In this document: in pieces, positions 37,648-48,563 of the stretch
Numbering within the stretch: position 1 is the stretch's first letter
How the letters are laid out: each line of letters opens with the position of its first letter
Origin: Marinomonas phaeophyticola
GTDB lineage: Bacteria; Pseudomonadota; Gammaproteobacteria; Pseudomonadales; Marinomonadaceae
Assembly (NCBI RefSeq): GCF_026966905.1
Contig: NZ_JAPUBN010000017.1
Span: 55,358 to 119,357 of the forward strand
Reading direction: 5' to 3'
DNA length: 64,000 nucleotides
Notes under the pieces: model-generated
Told to the model about the DNA's origin: nothing
Database searches by the model: none
The model's input: only the letters and a program-made list of their open reading frames with translations
Program-made: the position numbers and the translations under genes

Positions 37648-38241
37648 CTAGAGTTTTTTCCGCCCATCTAATGCTAATGCCAAGGTATTTCCATCGACAT
37701 ATTCTAATTCTCCACCCATAGGGACGCCATGAGCAATACGACTGACATCAATATGTAAGTCTTTCAATAACTCGGCAATAAAATAACTGGTTGCCTCACC
37801 TTCAACAGTGGAGTTCGTCGCAATAATAACTTCTGTTATGTTATTATATTCAACAATGTTCTTTAACTTATCCAAACCCAATTCATCCGGACCAATACCA
37901 TCAATAGGAGATAAATGCCCCATTAATACAAAGTAACGCCCAGAAAAACAACCAGATGATTCAATTGCAATCACATCTGCTGGAGTCTCAACAATACACA
38001 TAACACCATTATTGCGTTTTTCGCTTCTACAAATACTGCATTCAGGCTCTTCCGTTAGTGTACGACACGAAGAGCAGCGGCCCACCTTATCTAATGCAGA
38101 ACGCAAAGCGCCAGCCAAACGGTCAGCGCCCTTATGCTCACGCTCAAGTAAATACAATGCCATTTTCTGCGCCGATTTTGGGCCAACCCCAGGTAAGCAG
38201 CGCAACGATTCTATTAATTCATCAATGAGCGGACTGAACAC
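37648..38241 (-). CDS. recR: Recombination mediator RecR
   Basis: RecR works with RecF and RecO to load RecA on gapped DNA. The 197-residue protein starts with a helix-hairpin-helix ([13 protein letters not shown]). Next comes the C4 zinc site [16 protein letters not shown] (about 56-71) and then a Toprim domain containing [14 protein letters not shown]. The frame is intact. It sits in the conserved dnaX-ybaB-recR order. Confidence 0.97.
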   Translation of the reverse strand: MFSPLIDELIESLRCLPGVGPKSAQKMALYLLEREHKGADRLAGALRSALDKVGRCSSCRTLTEEPECSICRSEKRNNGVMCIVETPADVIAIESSGCFSGRYFVLMGHLSPIDGIGPDELGLDKLKNIVEYNNITEVIIATNSTVEGEATSYFIAELLKDLHIDVSRIAHGVPMGGELEYVDGNTLALALDGRKKL

Positions 38242-38251
38242 GTATTATCTC

Positions 38252-38578
38252 CTAAAACGGCATTTTGAAGCCTGGTGGTAATTGCATACCCGCCGTGGCT
38301 TGATCCATTTTTTCTTTCTGAGTTGACTCTATGTTACGTACTGCATCATTTACAGCAGCGGCAATTAAGTCTTCAAGCATCTCTTTGTCATCTTCAAAAA
38401 GGCTTGGATCTATATGAACGCGTTTTACATCATGACGCCCTGTCATAGTCACTTTCACCAAACCAGCACCGGATTGGCCTTCAACTTCCATATTGGCAAT
38501 TTCTTCTTGTACCTTTTGTACGTTCTCTTGCATTTTCTGCGCTTGGCGCATCATGTTGCCCATACCACCTTTAAACAT
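38252..38578 (-). CDS. ybaB: YbaB/EbfC nucleoid-associated protein
   Basis: A 108-residue DNA-binding protein. The N-terminal coiled region ([21 protein letters not shown], in parts) and the middle [15 protein letters not shown] are hallmarks. It lies 11 bp after dnaX and 10 bp before recR. Confidence 0.96.
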   Translation of the reverse strand: MFKGGMGNMMRQAQKMQENVQKVQEEIANMEVEGQSGAGLVKVTMTGRHDVKRVHIDPSLFEDDKEMLEDLIAAAVNDAVRNIESTQKEKMDQATAGMQLPPGFKMPF

Positions 38579-38589
38579 CTCTCTCTCCG

Positions 38590-40929
38590 TTACGCTTTTA
38601 CTTTTACTGATTCATAAATTAGTTGCCCACCAAGACGCTCTCCTAAGCCTTTAACAACCGGATGAGTATTTAAGTGGTTGATTGCGGCTTGTAAAGCCTC
38701 CGCACGTTTACTGGCGGCAAATTCTTCAGCTGTCACACCAGAAACGTCTTCAACAGTCTCAATAATGAGAGGCACATCAATATCAAAAAAATCGCCTAAT
38801 GCTTGCTTTATTTGTTCATAACGAACCTGGTTTAGCATATGACCATATTCTAATGGTACTTGGATTTTAAGGCCGGCATGCGTCGCCTCGATTAAACTTG
38901 AATTCATTAATATATTTTGGACTAATCCTGTTAATTCAAGTCTTGGTGCGACTAACCACCAAGTTTGCATTGTCAATTCTGAATAATGCACAATTGAAGG
39001 CAACGGCATTCCTAGAGCCGGCTGAGCAACCGTATCGATCACTTGTTTTTGAGCTTGTGATAACTGAACTTCTGGTTTATTCGTTTCTGAGTGCTCGCTG
39101 TTACTCTCATTATCTGACAGGGCCGCGACCATATCCGATATCGAAAAATGAGGGTCTAATGATTCATTTATAGCTTGCTCTTCTTCATCCGACTCATTTT
39201 CAGGTTCGTCTTCAACCTCATGCTGAATCCCTTGCGGCTGAGATTCTTGAGAAGGTACTAATACTTCACTCTCAACCTGTTGAATTGTTTCATTACCTGA
39301 TTCACGGGCGGTTGTAGAATCCAAAGAATTGCGCCCATCTATAATATTATCAACAGCACTCAGAACGCCAACCAAGAGCGTTTTATCCGGGTCAGGGTTG
39401 AGCCCATCACGACCTAAAGACGCATTTAAACCATTCGCATTTATAGAGGTATCATCCAGTTCTGAGAGGGCCGCTTCAACAACAGGATCTTCCCAAGGAG
39501 GTCGCTCCGCAGAAACATTCGCACTAGTCACCACATTATCAATCTTCACATTCTCCTGTGAAGATTGACAGCCCTTGCCAACTTGCCTCTTGTTAACCTG
39601 TGCACTGTCGTGTAACACATCGGCAGATTGAGACTCTAAAGGGCGTGATTTTGAAGCGATTTGCACTTCTGAAGACACAAGGGGCCTAGGCATTTCTTGT
39701 GGTACACTCTGAGACTGAACCTCTGCCGTGTTATCTTTGTCTAGTTCGGTATTTTCTTCATGATAAGACGGTTTTTGAGCCGTAGCCGTTGGTACAGAAA
39801 CTGGCACTAAAGGTTCCGAAGACATCTCGATTGTCACCGGAGGGGCTGGTCTAAAAGCAATAAGCCGTAACATCAGCATCTCAAACCCGGATTTTGGCGA
39901 GTGAGCTAAATGCAAGTCTCGGCGACCAATTAATAAACTTTGATACAATAATTGGACTTCTTGAGGTGCAATACGCTGACCTAATGTCTTGATACGCGCC
40001 AAATCACCCATCTGATCTTCTAACACATTTGGCACTTGCTGCTCTATAGCAATACGATGCAGAGCATCCATCAGGCTGGCGCAAATCGACACGAAATCGG
40101 GTTGATAATCAGCCAGTTCATTGACTTTATTTAAGACTGCAAGAGCGTCATTACTGGCAATCTGTTCTAACAAGGTTAACACCTGGCTTTGATTGACCAA
40201 GCCCAACATGGAGGTCACACCCGTTTCTGAAATAATCCCGTCACCAAACGCAATGGCTTGATCGGTTAAGCTTAATGCATCACGCATACTGCCGTTAGCC
40301 GCTTGCCCTATTTGCCATAAGGCCGCTTCTTCAAACGAAAGCTTCTCTTCACCCAATATCTTAGTTAAGTAACTGACCACTCTAGCGGAAGACATGTTTT
40401 TTAAGTTAAATTGCAAGCAACGAGACAGCACAGTAACTGGCAGTTTTTGTGGGTCCGTAGTTGCTAATAAAAATTTTACATGTGCAGGAGGCTCTTCAAG
40501 CGTCTTCAACAAGGCATTAAATGAATGCGTTGATAACATGTGGATCTCATCAATGAGATACACTTTAAAACGGCCTCGTGTTGGTGCATATTGTACATTT
40601 TCTAATAATTCACGGGTATCTTCTACTTTTGTCCGAGATGCCGCATCTACCTCAATCAAATCGACAAAACGCCCTTCCGTAATTTCAGTACAACTTGAAC
40701 AAGTACCGCAAGGTTCAGGAGAAATACCGTTTGTTTCGCAATTTAGGCATTTCGCAAAAATCCGCGCAATCGTCGTTTTACCGACCCCACGTGTTCCGGT
40801 AAACAAATAGGCATGATGCAAACGTTGCTGACGTAGCGCATTGACTAAGGCTTGCAAGACATGATCTTGCCCAGCCATTTCGATAAAGGTTTGTGGTCGC
40901 CACTTACGGGCTAAAACTTGATAACTCAT
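38590..40929 (-). CDS. dnaX: DNA polymerase III subunits gamma and tau (DnaX)
   Basis: DnaX is the clamp-loader ATPase of the replicase. From the ATG at 40929 ([12 protein letters not shown]) the protein has 779 residues. Walker [10 protein letters not shown] is at about 45-53. The zinc ligands are in CLNCET ... CGTCSSC, and the DEAH-like Walker B is [11 protein letters not shown]. Residues from about 370 to 620 form a long, low-complexity acidic linker, then a tau C-terminal domain that binds polymerase alpha. I see no clear A AAA AAG slippery site, so a gamma form is not predicted. It heads the dnaX-ybaB-recR-rnd-ycgL-ycgN cluster. Confidence 0.96.
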   Translation of the reverse strand: MSYQVLARKWRPQTFIEMAGQDHVLQALVNALRQQRLHHAYLFTGTRGVGKTTIARIFAKCLNCETNGISPEPCGTCSSCTEITEGRFVDLIEVDAASRTKVEDTRELLENVQYAPTRGRFKVYLIDEIHMLSTHSFNALLKTLEEPPAHVKFLLATTDPQKLPVTVLSRCLQFNLKNMSSARVVSYLTKILGEEKLSFEEAALWQIGQAANGSMRDALSLTDQAIAFGDGIISETGVTSMLGLVNQSQVLTLLEQIASNDALAVLNKVNELADYQPDFVSICASLMDALHRIAIEQQVPNVLEDQMGDLARIKTLGQRIAPQEVQLLYQSLLIGRRDLHLAHSPKSGFEMLMLRLIAFRPAPPVTIEMSSEPLVPVSVPTATAQKPSYHEENTELDKDNTAEVQSQSVPQEMPRPLVSSEVQIASKSRPLESQSADVLHDSAQVNKRQVGKGCQSSQENVKIDNVVTSANVSAERPPWEDPVVEAALSELDDTSINANGLNASLGRDGLNPDPDKTLLVGVLSAVDNIIDGRNSLDSTTARESGNETIQQVESEVLVPSQESQPQGIQHEVEDEPENESDEEEQAINESLDPHFSISDMVAALSDNESNSEHSETNKPEVQLSQAQKQVIDTVAQPALGMPLPSIVHYSELTMQTWWLVAPRLELTGLVQNILMNSSLIEATHAGLKIQVPLEYGHMLNQVRYEQIKQALGDFFDIDVPLIIETVEDVSGVTAEEFAASKRAEALQAAINHLNTHPVVKGLGERLGGQLIYESVKVKA

Positions 40930-41121
40930 AATCCGCACTGGCTATTTATGTGAGATGAGTTATTGTACGGCACAGATACCCTTTAGGGAACAATTTACCA
41001 AAGAGTATCTTAAACTAAACACCGCAAATACTTGAAAATAATGGAATTCGACACCTAACCAACCATCAAATAGAAGATTAACCAAGTGTCTTTCTTTGAA
41101 AACAGCTTACAAGAGCCGCAC

Positions 41122-42108
41122 CTATTTGGTGGCTCTCAATGCTCTTTGACGTTCTTTTTCTTGCTGTTTTTCTTGTCGGTGCTTATCAACCGCCTGAGAC
41201 ACATCTGCACCAATATGTTCTTCACCACGCTCACGAGCTAATTGAACTTGCCTTTCACGTTCAATAAAACGCTGACGCTGCTGATCGGACACCTTATCAA
41301 AACAATGGACACAGCTAACGCCTTGTTGAAAACGCTCGTCTTGCTTCTCTTCTGCCGTAATTGGCATACGACAAGCATGGCATTGATCGTATTCGCCCTT
41401 CTCTAAATTATGATTAACCGATACTCGATTATCAAACACAAAACATTCGCCTTCCCACATCGTCTCCTCAGAAGGCACTTCTTCAAGGTATTTCAGAATC
41501 CCACCTTCAAGGTGATAGACTTCTTCAAAACCCTGCTCTTTCATATAAGCGGTAGACTTTTCACAACGAATCCCACCAGTACAAAACATAGCGACTTTCT
41601 TTTGCTTAGTGGGATCCATGTTTTCTTTTACGAAATCGGGAAATTGACGGAAAGTATCTGTTTTTGGGTTAACCGCATTTTTAAAAGTACCGATTTGAAC
41701 TTCATAATCATTACGAGTATCGACCAAGACCACATCAGGATCAGAAATCAATGCATTCCAATCCTTTGGTTTCACATATGTACCCACTACTTCTTTAGGG
41801 TCAATACCTTCAACCCCCATAGTCACGATTTCTTTCTTTAATTTTACCTTGGTGCGATAAAAAGGCATATCTTCATCAAAGGATTCTTTGTATGACAAAT
41901 TATCCAAGCCGGGAACCTTAGACAACCACTCCAACATAGTATCAATGGCCTCCCTACTGCCTGCCACCGTACCATTAATACCTTCCGTGGCCAGCAATAA
42001 GGTGCCACGAATACCATTATTTTCAAGCATTTTTTGTAACGGTTCACGCAACTCTTGATAATTTTCTAAGGTAACAAATTTATATAAAGCACATACAACA
42101 ACGGACAC
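41122..42108 (-). CDS. trhO: tRNA uridine(34) hydroxylase TrhO (rhodanese family)
   Basis: TrhO (YceA) makes 5-hydroxyuridine at position 34 of certain tRNAs using oxygen. The 328-residue protein has an N-terminal acylphosphatase-like domain and a rhodanese domain with the active cysteine C176 in [14 protein letters not shown]-terminal cysteine-rich tail follows ([13 protein letters not shown] ... CVHCFDKV). Translation starts at GTG (42108) behind a strong AGAGGAG site. Its tail is basic and glutamine-rich. Confidence 0.95.
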   Translation of the reverse strand: MSVVVCALYKFVTLENYQELREPLQKMLENNGIRGTLLLATEGINGTVAGSREAIDTMLEWLSKVPGLDNLSYKESFDEDMPFYRTKVKLKKEIVTMGVEGIDPKEVVGTYVKPKDWNALISDPDVVLVDTRNDYEVQIGTFKNAVNPKTDTFRQFPDFVKENMDPTKQKKVAMFCTGGIRCEKSTAYMKEQGFEEVYHLEGGILKYLEEVPSEETMWEGECFVFDNRVSVNHNLEKGEYDQCHACRMPITAEEKQDERFQQGVSCVHCFDKVSDQQRQRFIERERQVQLARERGEEHIGADVSQAVDKHRQEKQQEKERQRALRATK

Positions 42109-42300
42109 AAATATCTCCTCTGCGGTCTGGAACGTAAAACCAGAGCATTAATTACACATTTATTAACTGGCCACATAAGAACACCTTTTTGGCCACAAAC
42201 TTTGCTTGAGCATTATAAAAAAAATCAAGCCGGATTTCGACCTTCCCGTTTCTTTTTTTCATTGAGCCTAATCAAATAACATTACCTTAATGAGATCGAT

Positions 42301-42963
42301 TTAACGATCTGGATCAATTACCGTGCCATTCGTCGCATTTACACGAAACCAGCCAGCGATACTATGCCGACAAGCTTTCGATGCATTTACTTGGTGTGCA
42401 AAGCTTTCACTTAAAAATACAACAAAGCGACCTTTTTCAGGAAGAACCCTTATCAATTCCCTTTCTGAGTCATACTCATCAAAAATAACCAACTCACCGC
42501 CATCACTTGATAACCAAGTATCATTGAGATACAACACGGTCGATAGCACTCTATTGCTTTCACCGACAAAGGCATCAAAATGCTTATCATAAAACCCATT
42601 TTCATAATAACGGGCAAAGTGAGCCTCAAAATCAAACAACCCCAGAAGTAAGGACCGATTAAGAATTATTTTTAATGCCCCCATCACGATCAAAAAATCT
42701 CGTCTCGCTTGAGTATCACCATCAATCCAAAAAATACAATCTCTTCGAGTATCCAACTTAACTTGATGACTCAATTTACGCCCTACTCCTGCCTGCTGTA
42801 GAACGACATCAGGCAAGCTATTCGCTTCGTTCATCAAGGAATTCACTAGTTCTATAGAGAAAAAATCATCTAAAACACACCACCCCTTGTCTCGAAGGGA
42901 ATTAGTAAGGATCATCAAAGAAGAAGCAGTAAAAAAATTATCTAGATCAGTCAATGCGTTCAT
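42301..42963 (-). CDS. 2-oxoglutarate-Fe(II) oxygenase, prolyl-4-hydroxylase type
   Basis: The 220-residue protein has the double-stranded beta-helix core with the iron ligands in KHFDAF (HxD) and in SFAHQV, and the 2OG-binding arginine in CRHSIAGWFR. Blocks VLYLNDTW, GGELVIFD and PEKGRFVVFLS match the SM-20/PiuC/EGL-9 type. The start at 42963 follows a GAGAAG site. The substrate is unknown; ribosomal proteins or elongation factors are typical for this subgroup. Confidence 0.88.
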   Translation of the reverse strand: MNALTDLDNFFTASSLMILTNSLRDKGWCVLDDFFSIELVNSLMNEANSLPDVVLQQAGVGRKLSHQVKLDTRRDCIFWIDGDTQARRDFLIVMGALKIILNRSLLLGLFDFEAHFARYYENGFYDKHFDAFVGESNRVLSTVLYLNDTWLSSDGGELVIFDEYDSERELIRVLPEKGRFVVFLSESFAHQVNASKACRHSIAGWFRVNATNGTVIDPDR

Positions 42964-43056
42964 ATAAAACTTCTCAAAAACCCACAAATAAAGCGTGCGG
43001 CATGATACTGTAATAAACCCATTTGACGTACGATTAAATCACTTATTTTCGAAAAT

Positions 43057-44859
43057 ATGACTCAATTCAAACTCCGCGACTATCAAATAAAAGCCGTTCA
43101 GGCAACGCTCTCTCATTTTCGTACCTCGCTCACTCCTGCTGCGATAGTATTACCCACTGGCGCCGGTAAAAGTCTTGTAATTGCAGAGCTCAGTCGCCTT
43201 GCTAAGGGGAGAGTACTTTGTTTAGCGCACGTAAAAGAATTGGTTGAACAAAATCACTCTAAGTTTGAAATGACCGGCAGGAAAGCGGGCATTTTTTCAG
43301 CTGGCCTAGGAGAAAAGTGCTCATCGGCACAGGTCACGTTTGCCAGTGTACAATCTCTCGCCCCTAACTTAGACAAATTCTCTGAGAAGGTCAGCCTCTT
43401 GATTATCGATGAATGCCATCGAATTTCTGATAATACAGACACCCAATATCAACAAGTTATCCAACACCTGCAAACAATGAACCCATCTATAAAAATCTTA
43501 GGGCTCACTGCAACCCCCTTTCGCTTAGGGTCTGGCTGGATTTATGAACAACACTACTATGGGTTTGTACGCTCAGCAGAAACGAAGTTTTTTAAAAAGT
43601 GCATTTATGAATTACCCCTTAGACAAATGATAAAAGAAGGCTACCTAACCAAACCCATTTTATTTGATGCCGCCATCGCCCATTATGACTTTTCAAAATT
43701 GGAAGCCAATTCTATTGCCAATGAAGAAACCACCAATCAGGAAAAATCCCTCAACACATTAATAGGTAAATACCCCCGTGTCACACAAGCGATCGTTGAA
43801 CAAATAATAGCGCTTTCACAAGACAGGCAAGGCATCATGATTTTTGCCTCTACAGTACAACATGCCCAAGAAATTACCCAATACATAGAAAACCAAGACC
43901 CAGACAATGAAGTAAAACTGGTTCATGGTGGTACACCTCTTTCTCAAAGAGATGACATCATTCAACAATTCAAAGCTAAGTCCATTAAATATCTAGTAAA
44001 TGTATCAGTGCTAACCACTGGATTCGACGCGCCACATGTAGATGTCATCGCCATTTTAAGACCGACACAATCCATCAGCCTTTTCCAACAAATTGTGGGG
44101 CGAGGCTTGCGGCTGAGTGACAATAAACAAGACTGCTTGATACTGGATTATGCCAATAATGGTTACGATCTATTTATGCCGGAAATTGGTGAGAAAAAAC
44201 CGACAAGCGACTCGATCCCTGTCCAAGTTGAATGCCCAATCTGTGAGTTTGCAAATGTATTTTGGGGAAAGGTCGATAATGATGGCGATATTATTGAACA
44301 TTTTGGGCGACGCTGCCATGGATTAGTTCCTAATACACTCTCAAGATCAACACACCTAAGGCAAAGTTTCGAAACAGGTGAGGTACAGTGTGATTACCGC
44401 TTTCGCTTCAAAGTATGCCCCCTTTGTAATGAAGAAAATGATATCGCAGCTCGACATTGCCAAGCTTGCGAAGGCCGTCTAATTGATCCAGACGATTTAT
44501 TAAAAAAAGCCCTCAACCTAAAAGACTCGAAGGTTATTCGTTGCGCGGGAATGGAATCGTCAATAAAGCAAAGCATCCTCTCGGTACGATATTTCGATGA
44601 AGATGGCAATGATTTAAAAGAACACTTTGATTTTAGCAAAAAAGCGGCATTAGTACGTTTTAATGAATACTTTGCTAGAAGGCTAGCGCAAGGCACTCGT
44701 CCTATTAGCTTTAACCATATAGACGAGGTTAAACCCTTTCTAGTTTTTTTGCCCCACCCTGATTTCGTGATCGCCAGAAAAAAAGGGCAATTTTGGAAAG
44801 TAACAGAACGTTTATTTGATTACGAAGGTCCCTATAGAAAAGCCAACCAACTCAATTAA
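43057..44859 (+). CDS. radD: DEAD/DEAH helicase RadD (YejH)
   Basis: RadD is an SF2 helicase-like protein that supports double-strand break repair and RecA activity. The 600-residue protein has Walker A PTGAGKS (about 33-39), DECH at 118-121, LTATPFRLG, and motif VI QIVGRGLR. A C-terminal zinc region has CPICEF and CPLCNEENDIAARHCQAC. The length is near that of E. coli YejH. Its 3' end overlaps the convergent TetR gene by four bases. Confidence 0.93.
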   Translation: MTQFKLRDYQIKAVQATLSHFRTSLTPAAIVLPTGAGKSLVIAELSRLAKGRVLCLAHVKELVEQNHSKFEMTGRKAGIFSAGLGEKCSSAQVTFASVQSLAPNLDKFSEKVSLLIIDECHRISDNTDTQYQQVIQHLQTMNPSIKILGLTATPFRLGSGWIYEQHYYGFVRSAETKFFKKCIYELPLRQMIKEGYLTKPILFDAAIAHYDFSKLEANSIANEETTNQEKSLNTLIGKYPRVTQAIVEQIIALSQDRQGIMIFASTVQHAQEITQYIENQDPDNEVKLVHGGTPLSQRDDIIQQFKAKSIKYLVNVSVLTTGFDAPHVDVIAILRPTQSISLFQQIVGRGLRLSDNKQDCLILDYANNGYDLFMPEIGEKKPTSDSIPVQVECPICEFANVFWGKVDNDGDIIEHFGRRCHGLVPNTLSRSTHLRQSFETGEVQCDYRFRFKVCPLCNEENDIAARHCQACEGRLIDPDDLLKKALNLKDSKVIRCAGMESSIKQSILSVRYFDEDGNDLKEHFDFSKKAALVRFNEYFARRLAQGTRPISFNHIDEVKPFLVFLPHPDFVIARKKGQFWKVTERLFDYEGPYRKANQLN

Positions 44860-45473
44860 TCTATTCTTAACTTTTGTCGATTGAATGAAGAAAGCGCACT
44901 TTGATAAGAGACGAAAAAAGGCTTATTTAACTCAGTTAACCGCTGTTGCGCATTTTGCGCGGAATAATGAGAGCTTGATAACTCTCCCAATAAAACATGG
45001 AGAAAATTCGCAGCCATATTCTCACAAAAGACTTGAGCAACACTCCTATCCACCCCAACTTTGCAAAATTTATCAATAGATTTACCTTGCAATACCTGCA
45101 TCTGCTGAGTAAAGAAACCGCCATTAATTAAGCTGTCCATTAATACTAAGTGGGTAGACTCAATATTATTTCCATAAAAGCTAAAAAGTATGTCTGTATA
45201 AAACTCAAAAAAGGTAACTGGGTGGCGGCTCTCTATATACGATTCATCCGCTGAATTTTGTAACGCCAGATCCATTTCTTCAAAAAACAGTTCCTTGATA
45301 AGAGATAACTTATCTGGAAAATGACTAAAAAAGGTGCCTACTGCAACACCACACTCTTTACTAATAGCTCGTGTATTAGTCGCAGCCACCCCTTTTTCAA
45401 TAAAGAATTTTTTAGCCGTCGATTTAATTCGCTCTCGAGTAACCAGTTTCTTCTTTTGCCGCAAACTATTCAT
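44856..45473 (-). CDS. TetR-family transcriptional regulator
   Basis: The 205-residue protein has a typical N-terminal helix-turn-helix: TRERIKSTAKKFFIEKGVAA then TRAISKECGVAVGTFFSHFPDK. The ligand domain has no recognisable signature. No divergent target gene is close, as the neighbours are radD (convergent) and a DUF1499 gene. Target and ligand are unknown. Confidence 0.9.
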   Translation of the reverse strand: MNSLRQKKKLVTRERIKSTAKKFFIEKGVAATNTRAISKECGVAVGTFFSHFPDKLSLIKELFFEEMDLALQNSADESYIESRHPVTFFEFYTDILFSFYGNNIESTHLVLMDSLINGGFFTQQMQVLQGKSIDKFCKVGVDRSVAQVFCENMAANFLHVLLGELSSSHYSAQNAQQRLTELNKPFFVSYQSALSSFNRQKLRID

Positions 45474-45577
45474 AGACCAAGCTCATCATTAAACTTAGAT
45501 CAAAGTGTATCCTTAAAAGAGCCGACAGAAAAGTCTCTTACCAAGGCAAGCTAAATCCCCCCTTATCACGGAACAAT

Positions 45578-46330
45578 TTAGTTAAACTTATCTTCTACTC
45601 GAGCATGTAATCGAGTTTCAAGTTCCAGCATAAATGTCTTTATACGTTCTGCATTCATCCCCCAATCGCCTTTACCCACTCGAGAGCTTGAACGCATATC
45701 AATACGCGTTAAGTTATGCTCCTCTCTAATACGCAACACCACATCATCTCTAAAACCAAAAACAGGGGTTCTGGCCGTCGCTTCCACCACTCCGGCCTCA
45801 GGATACGCTTCAACTAACTCCCAACCCTTTTCCTCTATCAAAAGCAGTACTTCTTGAAAAATTTCAGCTGATGGTAGTACAGAAAAAGCAGGCTTAACAT
45901 TTGGGTAATGCTTTAGCTGTGTTCGAATGGTCTTCTCATCATAAAAAGTTGAGTTTTCAGATAAAGTTCGAATCATAGGAACGTGGATGTAACTTGGAGG
46001 TGTTTCGATATCCGTTGAAATATCGGACAGCTGTGGTAACCCGGATTTCGAAAAGTAGAAACCAATCCAAAACAAACCATACAGAAGCGGGATAAAAGCA
46101 GCGAGGCAAAATACAAACTTACTATTCGATCCTTTTTCGCATGGACAACGAAAAACAGAAAGGAAAGCCGCTAAGGATAAAACAATAGATGCGAACACAC
46201 TTTTCATTAACAACGAAAAGCCTGTAACAGGTTCAAGAAAACCGACACGTACTCCTGCTATGGATGCAAACACCAAGCAACCAAGCAACAATAACGAAAT
46301 ATATAATATCGGAGAGATATATCGACTCAT
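45578..46330 (-). CDS. DUF1499 domain membrane protein
   Basis: From the ATG at 46330 (MSRYISPILYISLLLL) the protein has 250 residues. Three membrane segments span about the first 105 residues. A DUF1499 domain follows, with AYPEAGVVEATARTPVFGFRDD (in parts), VVLRIR and IDMRSSSRVGKGDWGMNAERI. An earlier start would add 51 residues without family support. The function is unknown; the soluble part probably faces the periplasm. Confidence 0.85.
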   Translation of the reverse strand: MSRYISPILYISLLLLGCLVFASIAGVRVGFLEPVTGFSLLMKSVFASIVLSLAAFLSVFRCPCEKGSNSKFVFCLAAFIPLLYGLFWIGFYFSKSGLPQLSDISTDIETPPSYIHVPMIRTLSENSTFYDEKTIRTQLKHYPNVKPAFSVLPSAEIFQEVLLLIEEKGWELVEAYPEAGVVEATARTPVFGFRDDVVLRIREEHNLTRIDMRSSSRVGKGDWGMNAERIKTFMLELETRLHARVEDKFN

Positions 46331-46469
46331 ATTCAACTCATTATTAATAAGAATAACTCCACAATATACCCGCAGTGAGACACTTAAAAGTACTAGCACT
46401 GTGGTTTGACTTTGATTCCTTGTTATTTGCATAATTAACAAGAAGATAAACCAATAGAGCATAATTATA

Positions 46470-46485
46470 GTGCATCCATGCACTT
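46470..46485. terminator. Small palindromic hairpin
   Basis: AGTGCAT-CC-ATGCACT: a 7-bp perfect stem followed by ttattttg on the plus strand. It lies in a 299-bp gap with no other visible feature. Confidence 0.3.
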
Positions 46486-46629
46486 ATTTTGCTCGTATCA
46501 ATATCTGCCATAATCTTGATTTATTTCACTTATTTAATTGGCATTATCTAAATTAATTAGAAGTATGAATGCAACAACTCAATCAGAATCACCCAAGAAT
46601 AATGACACGCACACCTTGTATGAAATCGC

Positions 46630-47121
46630 TTAAGCGCGCGTTAATAACTGACATTGACCATCACTAAAAAATTGTACAGCTTGCTTTTTTTCTTGCCAAA
46701 AAGAATGGGGCCATTATCAAAAAATAAAAAATTCTTCCAATAATTAGAAAACACAAACCAGGTAGTTTCGATAACTTCATCACTGTGATAACAAAAATAA
46801 ATTACTGTATCCCCCCCAATGACCGACGTGATCTAACACTTCATCCGGTAAAGCGGCTTCTTCAGAATCCCAACTTTTCTCCCAATGAACGCAACCTTGC
46901 TGATGACTTTCTTGAGTAAGCCAATCATCTTGAGTAAAATTGTCTGGATGAAGTTGCTTCTTACTGACATAGTCACGCCATATATTGTTTGCAAAGTCAG
47001 GAGATAACACACGAATTTCTTCTAACGCTTCAGAAGGGATGCTAGGGTCTTCTCGCTTAAAGGCCCACGCTTTTTTAAACCCATTAAAATCAGAATACTG
47101 CATAAAACTTTTATACTTCAC
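46630..47121 (-). pseudogene. DUF2947-like protein, two apparent frameshifts
   Basis: The first 107 residues (MKYKSFMQYSDFNGFKKAWAF onward, with LHPDNFTQDDW and VHWEKSWDSEE) end their match at HVGHWGG. The reading then continues one frame over as DTVIYFCYHSDEVIETTWFVF, NYWKNFLFFDNGPILFGKKK. After a second break it reads QAVQFFSDGQCQLLTRA and stops at 46630. The breaks fall exactly in seven Cs (46811-46817) and seven Ts (46685-46691). A joined product of about 163 residues fits the DUF2947 pattern as I recall it. The function is unknown. The frames join so cleanly that sequence error is likely. Confidence 0.7.
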
Positions 47122-47300
47122 TATATTAATTTTTTATCTTACCTTAAAGCGCTTATCGAACGGCACTGTTAAGACGCCAATCATTTACCTTTAAAGCATT
47201 GAGTTGCTGCAACCATACAGAATGCAACATTAACTATCAAACGAGCCGCCCTACACTATCGATAACCACCTAGTTACTCTTCACATAGCACCATAAATAA

Positions 47301-47365
47301 TAGGTGAATTAATCTAATCTATTAGGTGAGAAAGCATCGTTTGTTCCTTAGAAACACATCACCTA
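47301..47365 (+). promoter_or_regulatory. Repeated TAGGTGA motifs upstream of the small gene
   Basis: TAGGTGA occurs at 47301-47307 and 47323-47329, 22 bp apart, and as its inverse TCACCTA at 47359-47365. This spacing suggests a protein-binding region or an RNA stem in the leader. The rest of the 304-bp gap 47122-47425 is AT-rich with nothing else visible. Confidence 0.35.
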
Positions 47366-47425
47366 TGATTTACTTGTTGTAATAAAACAACATTTTATTT
47401 TAAAACAATTTTTTAGGAGAAAATC

Positions 47426-47614
47426 ATGGATACTCAAGACAAATATGATGCATTATTAGCTCAATGGGGCTATGACGGTACTGAATTTAAATATACCAAA
47501 AAAGCGTATGCTGTTATTGTTAAAATCAGTAAAACAGCGATCCAATGGTTAGTAAAAGCCCGTGCATCAGCCACTGAAAATACCGTAACAAACCGTTTTA
47601 CAACACAATTCTAA
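47426..47614 (+). CDS. Small hypothetical protein, 62 residues
   Basis: It has a near-perfect ribosome-binding site (TTTTAGGAGAAAATC before ATG) and a basic, helix-forming sequence (YDALLAQWGYDGTEF, KKAYAVIVKISKTAIQWLVKARAS) with no signal or membrane span. No family is recognised. The strong translation signals, long leader and isolated position suggest a well-expressed real gene. Confidence 0.7.
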   Translation: MDTQDKYDALLAQWGYDGTEFKYTKKAYAVIVKISKTAIQWLVKARASATENTVTNRFTTQF

Positions 47615-47855
47615 CGATTATTCTTATTGATAGGGTAGAAAAAAATAACACACCCTTTTTCAATCCACTTAAGTGCCCCAAAATAAGCTCTCTCATCCTA
47701 TCGCCCCTCATCTACATCATTTTCTATTATGGTTTTGTAAAAAAACCACATACTTAATCTAGATTCCCTTTCAACTTCCAATACAATTAACGTAACATTA
47801 GTCACTTACTATGAAATTTTCCTAATGTGTAATTCGAATATTCAGAGAGTGTATT

Positions 47856-48491
47856 ATGTACGAAGCCATAATCTTCGACTGCGATGGCGTAATTGTCGAT
47901 ACCGAAAATATGATGAACAAGATCTTTAAAGAAGAACTATCCAAACTTGGATTAGAATTCTCCCACGAAGAGCTGGATCACTATTTTAGCGGTTATGCCG
48001 CCTCTGAAAATTTGATTACTATTGAAAAAATGTTAAAAAAACCAGTCCCTTCACACTTCAGCAAAACGGTTGATCTCCGCTTTCGAAAAGCCATGGAAGA
48101 CAACCTAGTTCCAATTGAAGGCATCGTAGATGTACTCAACAAAATAAAGCACCCTATTGCCATGGCCACCAACTCAAGAACAGAGTCTCTAAAATTTAAA
48201 CTTACTAAAATTGGTTTACTCGAAACTTTCCACACTCGCTTCTGTGTTGAAGATGTGGAAAATCCAAAACCTAAACCAGATTTATACCTTAAAGCCGCAA
48301 ACGCACTAAACATTGATCCTAGTAAATGCATTGCAATTGAAGATTCTGTTGCCGGCATCACAGCGGCGGTTGCTGCCGGCATGACGGTGTATGCATACAG
48401 TGCATCTGTCGATTCCAAAACACAATTAAATGCCGGAGCAACTCTCACCTTCAATACGATGAAAGAACTGGAATCTTTGCTGAATCTATAA
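47856..48491 (+). CDS. HAD-superfamily phosphatase, beta-phosphoglucomutase-like
   Basis: The 211-residue protein has HAD motif I FDCDGVIVDTE (D8, D10), motif II MATNSRTES, and motifs III/IV KPKPDLYLKAA and CIAIEDSVAGITAA. It has a helical cap after motif I, as in YieH or phosphoglycolate phosphatase relatives. The substrate is undetermined. Confidence 0.9.
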   Translation: MYEAIIFDCDGVIVDTENMMNKIFKEELSKLGLEFSHEELDHYFSGYAASENLITIEKMLKKPVPSHFSKTVDLRFRKAMEDNLVPIEGIVDVLNKIKHPIAMATNSRTESLKFKLTKIGLLETFHTRFCVEDVENPKPKPDLYLKAANALNIDPSKCIAIEDSVAGITAAVAAGMTVYAYSASVDSKTQLNAGATLTFNTMKELESLLNL

Positions 48492-48563
48492 AACCAATGT
48501 GTCCCTGAAAAGTTCACGAGTAGACACTCTATACAGATAGGCTGAATCCAGTTTTAAAAAATG

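Noticed and set aside
38590..40929. Programmed frameshift in dnaX giving a gamma subunit
   Set aside because: No A AAA AAG-type slippery run was found in the linker region; the longest A runs there are too short or out of phase.
40930..41121. 4.5S RNA (ffs) gene next to dnaX, as in some Pseudomonas
   Set aside because: The conserved GGAAGGAAGCAGCC-type core is absent on both strands here.
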